The notes under the pieces were generated by a model. The model was not told the origin of the DNA and did no database searches. It saw only the letters and a program-made list of their open reading frames with translations. DNA of 64,000 nt, from assembly GCA_033782935.1 (NCBI GenBank), contig JAWQEG010001225.1, positions 709,001-773,000 of the forward strand, read 5' to 3'. Made by a program: the position numbers and the translations under genes. Below are positions 56,015 through 64,000 of this stretch, piece by piece; the stretch's first letter is position 1; every line of letters begins with the position of its first letter. The DNA comes from Petrolisthes cinctipes. Its lineage: Eukaryota; Arthropoda; Malacostraca; Decapoda; Porcellanidae.

Positions 56015-56804
56015 TCCGACAAGTTATCCATTCATAGATTCTAGTGTTCTTCCCTACATCCTGAAAGTGTGTATTGTCAAGGGGAATATGAATGTTACTA
56101 TATTGATTTAACAAGTTGTAATTACACAATAATTTACAAAGGATTAAGTTGTTCACAGTACACTGGAGTTCATAATCTAATATGTTTTATCTCTTCCTCC
56201 ACTGTCCCTACGAATGACGTCATGACACTTCCTGTTTGCGTAGGTGTATGTGTGTGTGTTTGCTCACTACCAGATCGGAATCCATCTTGTAGTGTTGTGT
56301 TTGTATAAATCCTTCTCAACTTCAGCATTACAGTGCTTCAATCTCTGGAGTTTATTATCAAGAAGAACCTTCCACATATTGGGTAAAGTGTTTTGTTGCT
56401 ACTATTAATTAAATCCTACACTCAACTATTTTGGATTGTCTTCCTTTGAAATGCTCTGTATTTCTTCATAATCTCTCCCTCTCTTTATCACTTCATATCT
56501 TTCCTCTCCTATATTCTTCTTTGGTCAGGTTTCTTCTGTGTCAATAATACATTCTTTTCTGTACTGAACAGTTCCACCTTGCAATCCTCCCTTAATTCTT
56601 CTTTGAGTAATAATAGGTACACTTGGACATTGTGAACCAACACTACCAACAGTAACCATCACATTGTCAGGTGATATTTTAATATTTAATATCGATCATA
56701 ATAAGTTATTGGAGACCAATTTAGTTTTAATAAATACAGTAATGGTAATATTAGGAATGTATAGTAAGCCCCTGACAGATGGAGCCTCGCCCAGGTCCCT
56801 GAGT
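55702..56804. repeat. Block R and downstream spacer, unit 2 second copy
   Basis: Colinear with 18765-19873. (GT)n at 55969-56012. No gene. Confidence 0.85.
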
Positions 56805-56906
56805 TTAAGGGGGTGCGGGAGTAGGGGACAGGCTTTCTACCCACGCCAGGGAGGGACAGGCTTGGCGTTGGTAGAAAGCCTGTCTCTTATTCCCGCACCC
56901 CCCTAA
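56805..56906. repeat. 102-bp palindrome (fold-back), unit 2
   Basis: Same structure as 19874-19975. Both arms are kept, with only isolated changes (CTCCTATT to CTCTTATT). Confidence 0.93.
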
Positions 56907-57068
56907 ATCCCCCCCAAGCCTGTCCCCTTACTCCTGCACCCCTCTAACCCCCCCCCAAGCCTGTCCCCCTACTTCAGCACCCCCCTAACCCCCCAACAAG
57001 CCTGTCCCCCTACTCCCGCACCCCCCTGAACCAACCCCCCCATAAACCTGTCCCCCTATTCCCGCACC
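56870..57068. repeat. C-rich minisatellite (AAGCCTGTCCCC core), unit 2
   Basis: Units as at 19930-20135, with different C-run lengths. Confidence 0.9.
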
Positions 57069-58205
<1,137 letters not shown>

Positions 58206-58308
58206 GTGGAAATGTCCTGATAATGTGAAAACGATAAATATATTAGTTTATTTTTTGGATACATCCTGTGATAAGTCTTGCAAGCAGTCTTATGTACTGT
58301 GGAATGGA

Positions 58309-58332
58309 GGGTTAGGTTAGGTTAGGTTAGGT
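58309..58332 (+). repeat. Short TTAGG array, unit 2
   Basis: About five GGTTA copies at the position of the 92-bp array in unit 1. Confidence 0.95.
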
Positions 58333-59232
58333 GTGTGTGGGGAAGGAGAGAGGAAGGAGAGAGTGATGAGGGTGTGAGGGGAAGGAAAGAGGAAGGAGAG
58401 AGTGATGGGGGTGTGAGTGGAAGGAGAGAGGAAAGAGAGAGGGTAGGATGTGTGAGGGGATAGAGAGAGGGTAGGATGTGTGAGGGGTAGGAGAGAGGAA
58501 GGAGAGAGGGTAGGATGTGTGAGGGGTAGGATAGAGGAAGGATGTGTGAGGGGAAGGAAAGAGGAAGGAGAGAGGGTAGGATGGAGGGTAGGATGTGTGA
58601 GAGGAAGGAGAGAGGAAGGATGTGTGAGGGGAAGGAAAGAGGAAGGAGAGAGGGTAGGATTGAGGGTGGGATGTGTGAGGGGAAGGAGAGAGGAATGAGA
58701 GAGGGTAGGATGGAGGGTAGGATGTGTGAGAGGAAGGAGAGAGGAAGGATGTGTGAGGGGAAGGAAAGAGTAAGGATGGAGGGGAAGGGAGAAGATGTGT
58801 AGGGAAAGGAAGGGAAAGGAAGGGTAGGTAGGGTAAAGGAAGGGAGGGTAGAGGAGGAGTAGGAAAGGGAAGGGAAGGGTAGATAGGGTAAAATAAAGGG
58901 AGGGAGAAGAGGAGTAGGGAAGGGAGGGAAGAATACGGAGGGGAAGGGAGAATAGGGGTAGGGAAGGGAAGGGAAGGGTAGGGTAGGTATGGTAAAAGAA
59001 GGGAAGGGAGAGGGAGGGGAAGGGAAGGGAAGGGTAGGGTAGGTATGGTAAAGGAAGGGGAGGGAGAGGGAGGGTACAGAAGGAGAAGGGAGAAAAGGTG
59101 TAGGAAAGTGAGGGAAGGAGAGGGATAGGGAAGAATAGGTAGGGTAAAGGAAGGGAGGGAGAGGGACGAATAAGAGAATGTAAAGGAGGGAAGAGAAGGA
59201 AGGATAAGAGACGTTAAAGCAGGGGAAGGGAT
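58333..59232. repeat. Homopurine-rich minisatellite tract, unit 2
   Basis: About 900 bp of A/G-rich repeats, same unit types as 21257-22018, with additional GAGGGTAGGATG blocks. Reverse-strand open frames are artefacts of composition. Confidence 0.95.
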
Positions 59233-59422
59233 AAAAAATGAATGTATACAACACAATACAAACAGTAACAGATCAGTTGGTCCTTTAGAGGCTGTTTTGA
59301 TTCTAAGGTGCTAACTAATAGTAGAGATAATGAATAAAATAGTAATAATAATAATAATAATGAATAAAATAATCCTTGCAACAAATCTTGAACCATTACA
59401 AGAAAAGGTACCAAAATTGGGT

Positions 59423-59464
<42 letters not shown>

Positions 59465-59837
59465 TAGTTGCTGTTGTTGTTGTTGTTCTTGTTGTTGTTG
59501 TACTGGACCAAGACCAATTAAAGGTGTAATATACTTATGGTTCATTGGATCACTTTGATTCCTTTGAAGTATACCAACAAACAGGACCACATTAACATAA
59601 ATAATAGTGTTCTGTTGCTTGGAATAGTGTGGAGGAATCAGTTGTTCCAGATTTACCAACACTGTACTACTCCTCTTTAACTTCCTGGCTATCTGTTGGT
59701 ATATTTCTAAAGCCACTTTATTTATTTATTAATATAAGTAACAAGGAAGCACTAGCATCTTGTATTACCATTATAATGTTATATTTCATTCAATATAATT
59801 TAATGTAAAATATAACATTGTGCAAAATCTTATTATA
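59233..59837. other. AT-rich spacer with (GTT)n, unit 2
   Basis: (GTT)n with variants at 59421-59501, longer than in unit 1. Carries the 106-residue reverse-strand open frame (59716-59396) of unknown meaning. Confidence 0.5.
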
Positions 59838-60033
59838 GTAAACACACACATACACACACACACATATCCTAATAGTATACACACACATGTATTAACACAC
59901 ACACATACCCTAATAGTATACACAAATATGTATTAACACACACACATACCCTAATAGTATACACACATATGTATTAACACACACACATACCCTAATAGTA
60001 TACACACATACGTATTAACACACACACACACAC
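59838..60033. repeat. ~40-bp minisatellite, unit 2, left of CR1-like LINE
   Basis: Four to five units against about ten in unit 1 (22567-22975). Confidence 0.93.
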
Positions 60034-62637
60034 ACCCGTCCGAGGTCACCGAGGTGGTATGTGTGACACGGCGCTCGTCTTGGTAGCCAGGGTCAGCTCG
60101 TTGACCCCTCACCCCTCATCTACCTTCATCTACCAAGTGCCACACATTAAGAAGAATACTAAACTATCAAAATGAGGCCCAACAATCTGTCAACCAACCA
60201 ACACACTGGCTTGAAAATAATCTGTTAGCACTAAACTCTCTCAAACGAGGAGCTGGCTACCCACCACCTGCTGTAATAGGTCACCTGAAAGCTATTGGTC
60301 TATTTCACAATAGAAGTCGCAAACAGGGGAAAAACCGACAGAATAAGATTCGTGTAATCAGCAGTGCAAAAAAGAGGAAAATGCCTTGTGTTGTGAAACT
60401 GTACAAAGTGATAGAAGTTCCCCGCCTCTGGTATGACCTCCCCTCTGTGTTCCAATCCAACGTGACCTCACTATGTAACAAATTTGACGAACTGGTGAAT
60501 ACAGAGAACACGATCAGTGCTGATATAGTTTGTGTTACGGAAGCCTGGTAAGTTATACCAGAGTTGTGTGCCATTGAAAATTACGACCTATTCCACTGTC
60601 TTAGAACCCAAAAACGAGGAGGTGGACTTGTGATGTTTACACACACAAAGTACAAAGCCGAGCACCTGAACGTTAAAACCCCCAGGGAACTTGAGGTCAT
60701 GTGGGTAAAATTAACACTGCCATGTCACTCTTGCCACACTGCCTCCATCATTTGTGGTTTGGTGTATCACCCCACACGTGCACCCACCCATGCCCTGCTC
60801 GTCGACCACATCATCGACACCTGTGACACGCTATAGGCAAGATATTAATCTTCTAAAATGGTTATATGTGGTGACTTCAACCAACTACATACAAAAGGAA
60901 TAGAAGCCCAACTGATCATCACCCAGATTGTCAACTGGACTCAGCCCAATTACCAGCTTACCTACCCTCCATCCCTCCCCCACACATTAATGAGCACGAG
61001 GTCTACTATAAGCTCTTAATTATGCTATAAGCTCAAACGCTCCACTACCCATATTGACCTTCCCGTGAGCTTGCTGTTGAGCTTGCAAAACCCATTTGTT
61101 CAATAATTAATGCATCACTTAGTTAGAGTAAATACCCACAGGATTGGAAGACAGCTTCCGTTACTCCAATACCAAAAGTTTCAAAACCCCAGTCACTTAA
61201 TCAATTAAGACCCATTGCCATAACCCCCCTCCCGAGCCTGTTATGTGAAAGCTTTGTGTTCGACTGAGTTTCAGCCAACATCTCAAATGCAATTGACCCC
61301 CAACAATTTGGATATAGGAAGTCATCATCAACCACCCATTGTTTCATAAGCCTGCTACACTTTATATACAGTAACCTGGAAAAAAGAAAGACCTCAGTTG
61401 CCCTTACATTTATAGATTTCAGAAAGGCTATTGATATAGTAGACCATAACGTAGTATAAAGGAAAGCTCTTGATATTGGAGTGGAGCACAGTCTAGTGGC
61501 ATACCTGGCAAACTTCCTGTATGACAGAAGTCTGGCAAACTTCCTGTGTGACAGTCGTCTGGCAGTGCGTCACCAGGGTGCAGTATCTATACACCAACAT
61601 CTCCCGTGTGGTGTGCCCCAGGGGACCAAGATGGGACCCCTGTGCTTCCTCATCCTAATCAATGACACCTTAACTGACACAAATTTTCACTGGAAATATG
61701 TGGATGACTCAGCCGTTGGGACAGTCATCAATAACTTGTCTCCTGACTACCACCTCCTGCAACAACACCTCACCAACCTCCAGACGTGGACCAACAACAA
61801 CAACGTCTCCATCAACCACGGCAAGACAGTAGTGATGCAGTTTCATACGGCTACCACACCACCACCACCACCAGTGATAACACTAGGATAGCAACAACTA
61901 CAAATAGTGGACACCACCAAGCTATTAGGTGTCATGCTGGATGACAAACTGAACTCGAAAAGTCATATCAGCACCATCATCCAGTCAGCCACATACCGCC
62001 TGTATATACTAAGACGACTCAAGTCCCTAGGCACACCCCAAAAGGAGCTGGTAGGAATCCACCACACCTTCATCATCCCCAAGCTGACATACGCCTCTCC
62101 TGCCAGACACAGAGGCAGCAGCTGGTGGGGGTACAAAAGAGGGCATGTCATATCATTCTGGGTACGGCATACACCACCTACCAACAAGCCCTGGATACCC
62201 TCAGAATACCATATCTTGTCACCAGACACCAGCAGCTCCTCTGTGACTTCAGTAAACAGTTGCTAATCCACCCACGCCATAGAGACCTCCTCCCACCCAC
62301 CATTCCCAAAACCCGCCACGTCCGTCACTACAACCTACTCAACCACATCAGAGCTAGGACAGACAGATACAAAAATAGTCCCATCCCCACAATAGTCTCT
62401 CTAATAAACCAAAAGCACATGTAAATATTTGTACTATGTCCATGTGTGAGTGAACATGCGTGATTGTAATTGTGTACGTCTGTGTGTTGGTTTGGTATTT
62501 GTTTATGTCTGTTCATTTATATGTATCTATAAAGTATAACCTATTTGCATCACCATTTTACAATGTATATTTTCAGCCCTTGGCTGCCTGTACCAAATAA
62601 ACATTTTATTATTATTAATATTATTATTATTATTATA
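60034..62637 (+). mobile_element. CR1/L2-like LINE, unit 2, decayed
   Basis: Same as 22976-25779. Differences: a deletion of about 150 bp at 60933 removing the end of the endonuclease (unit 1 23873-24080), and point changes. Motifs: ADIVCVTEAW (60521), VICGDFNQLH (60859), FIDFRKAIDIVDHNV (61413), GVPQGTKMGPLCFL (61614), WKYVDDSAVG (61691). The final segment QKRACHIILGTAYTTYQQAL (62132) is open to a stop at 62422. 3' (ATT)n tail. Confidence 0.87.
61481..62424 (+). pseudogene. CR1-like reverse transcriptase C-terminal half, unit 2
   Basis: Palm from 61481 (LANFLCDSRLAVRHQGAV, GVPQGTKMGP, YVDD) to a TAG at 61889. The thumb is at 61907-62266 (TKLLGVMLDDKLNSKSHIS, LYILRRLKSLGTPQKELV) and the C-terminal piece at 62125-62424 in another frame (ACHIILGTAY, RHQQLLCDFSKQLL, PIPTIVSLINQKHM). 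An in-frame stop and a frameshift disable it; the catalytic YVDD is kept. Unit 1 has lost more of the last frame. Confidence 0.85.
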
Positions 62638-62935
62638 CCAAAATATTATACACATATATGTATTAACACATACACACACACACATACCTAATAGAATACA
62701 CACACATATGTATTAACACACATACTCATACATACACACACGTATGTATTAATACACATACTCATACATACACACACATATGTATTAACACACACGCATA
62801 CACACACGTATGTATTAACACACATACATACACATACCCTAATAGCATACACACGTATGTATTAACACATATACACACACATACCCTAATAGTATACACA
62901 CATATGTATTAACACACACACATATACACACACAG
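62638..62935. repeat. Minisatellite right of CR1-like LINE, unit 2
   Basis: Counterpart of 25780-26075. Confidence 0.92.
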
Positions 62936-63059
62936 AATGGTAACAGTAGTAATAACTCAACCTTTACTTATCATGGTGTGAACACTTTTACTAAGTTGTA
63001 TAGATTAGTGAACAGGAAGTTGATGTTGTTGTTTCATTAGAGAGAGAGAGTTGTGTGTG

Positions 63060-63285
63060 TTGGCATGAGTGTGTGTGCCTGTGTGTGTACATCTGTGTGC
63101 CTGTGTGTGTACATCTGTGTGCCTGTGTGTGTACATCTGTGTGCCTGTGTGTGTACATCTGTGTGCCTGTGTGTGTACATCTGTGTGCCTGTGTGTGTAC
63201 ATTTGTGTGCGTGTGTGTACGTGTGTGCCTGTGCGTGCATGCATGCGTGTGTGTTCGTGCATGCGTGCACGTGTTTGTGGAGGGG
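63060..63285. repeat. ~22-bp GT-rich minisatellite, unit 2
   Basis: Counterpart of 26200-26437, more homogeneous. Confidence 0.93.
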
Positions 63286-63524
63286 GGGGGAGCTGATGGG
63301 GGTGGTAGAATAATATGTATCTGGATAATTAACATTAATCACTGGTTCTGATCTGTGATCACAATATAATTAATAATTAATTATTGTATTAGTCGTTGGT
63401 GAATCTGACATTACATGATAACATTAATATTAATATATTAATATACACCTTTATATGTAGAGTCCTCAGGGACATCTGAAACACAGTACATGTTTCCAAT
63501 ATTAATATACACCTTTATATGTAT

Positions 63525-64000
63525 AGTGCTAACCTAACCTAACCTAACCTTTATATGTATAGTGCTAACCTAACCTAACCTAACCTTTATATGTATAGTG
63601 CTAACCTAACCTAACCTAACCTTTATATGTATAGTGCTAACCTAACCTAACCTTTATATGTATAGTGCTAACCTAACCTAACCTAACCTTTATATGTACA
63701 GTCCTAACCTAACCTAACCTAACCTTTATATATACAGTCCTAACCTAACCTAACCTTTATATATACAGTCCTAACCTAACCTAACCTTTATATGTACAGT
63801 CCTAACCTAACCTAACCTAACCTTTATATATACAGTCCTAACCTAACCTAACCTAACCTAACCTAACCTAACCTTTATATATACAGCCCTAACCTAACCT
63901 AACCTTTATATATACAGTCTTAACCTAATCTAACCTAACCTAACCTAACCTAACCTTTATATATACAGTCCTAACCTAAACTAACCTAACCTTTATATAT
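63525..64000. repeat. Composite CCTAA array, unit 2 (runs off the window)
   Basis: TTTATATGTATAGTGC plus two to four TAACC, then TTTATATATACAGTCC variants, as at 26680-27208. It continues past the window end. Confidence 0.96.

Overview
The window is eukaryotic, repeat-dominated DNA, most likely from an arthropod and plausibly a decapod crustacean. The arguments are interstitial TTAGG/CCTAA (arthropod-type telomere motif) arrays, very dense and long (AC)n, (GA)n, (AGT)n and (TA)n microsatellites, and a mixture of I-like, RTE and CR1-type LINEs, Gypsy, piggyBac and Helitron sequences full of stops. The taxon is inferred from these features alone. I recognise no host protein-coding gene. The only long intact gene is a piggyBac transposase.

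The dominant structure is a head-to-tail duplication of about 33.5 kb. Unit 1 is 1-33543 and unit 2 is 33544-64000 (cut by the window end). Position 1 corresponds to 33544. Both units carry, in the same order: the RT half of LINE-A; a reverse-strand Gypsy gag and LTR; a LINE-B endonuclease fragment; microsatellite-rich unclassified repeats; a reverse-strand RTE LINE with an (AGT)n array; a second LINE-B block; a C-rich fold-back; a (CT)n block; TTAGG; a homopurine tract; a CR1-like LINE; and a composite CCTAA array. The units differ by point changes (13 of 270 residues in the RT segment), microsatellite lengths and whole insertions, so this is either a young tandem segmental duplication or two haplotypes placed end to end by the assembler.

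Unit 1 only: a 4.9-kb element with about 165-bp terminal inverted repeats and a TA target duplication (8777-13672), holding a complete piggyBac in a TTAA site (9539-13041); and a reverse-strand, (CAA)n-tailed retroelement remnant encoding a cold-shock domain (15465-16596). Unit 2 only: a second RTE LINE (47110-49450) with a 203-bp SINE-like insert in a perfect 10-bp duplication, a 0.85-kb minisatellite grown inside a LINE ORF1, a foreign endonuclease fragment, and 2.4 kb of unrelated sequence between two GA/CT microsatellites.

Between the CCTAA array of unit 1 and the start of LINE-A lies a 2.85-kb Helitron (27407-30254) with recognisable TC and CTAG ends, a decayed Pif1-type helicase end and an inverted duplication of it. 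LINE-A (about 31060-36185) is nearly full length: a gag-like ORF1 with zinc knuckles, APE endonuclease, reverse transcriptase, RNase H and a poly(A) tail. The elements do not form a pathway; they record nested insertion, local duplication and microsatellite-driven rearrangement.
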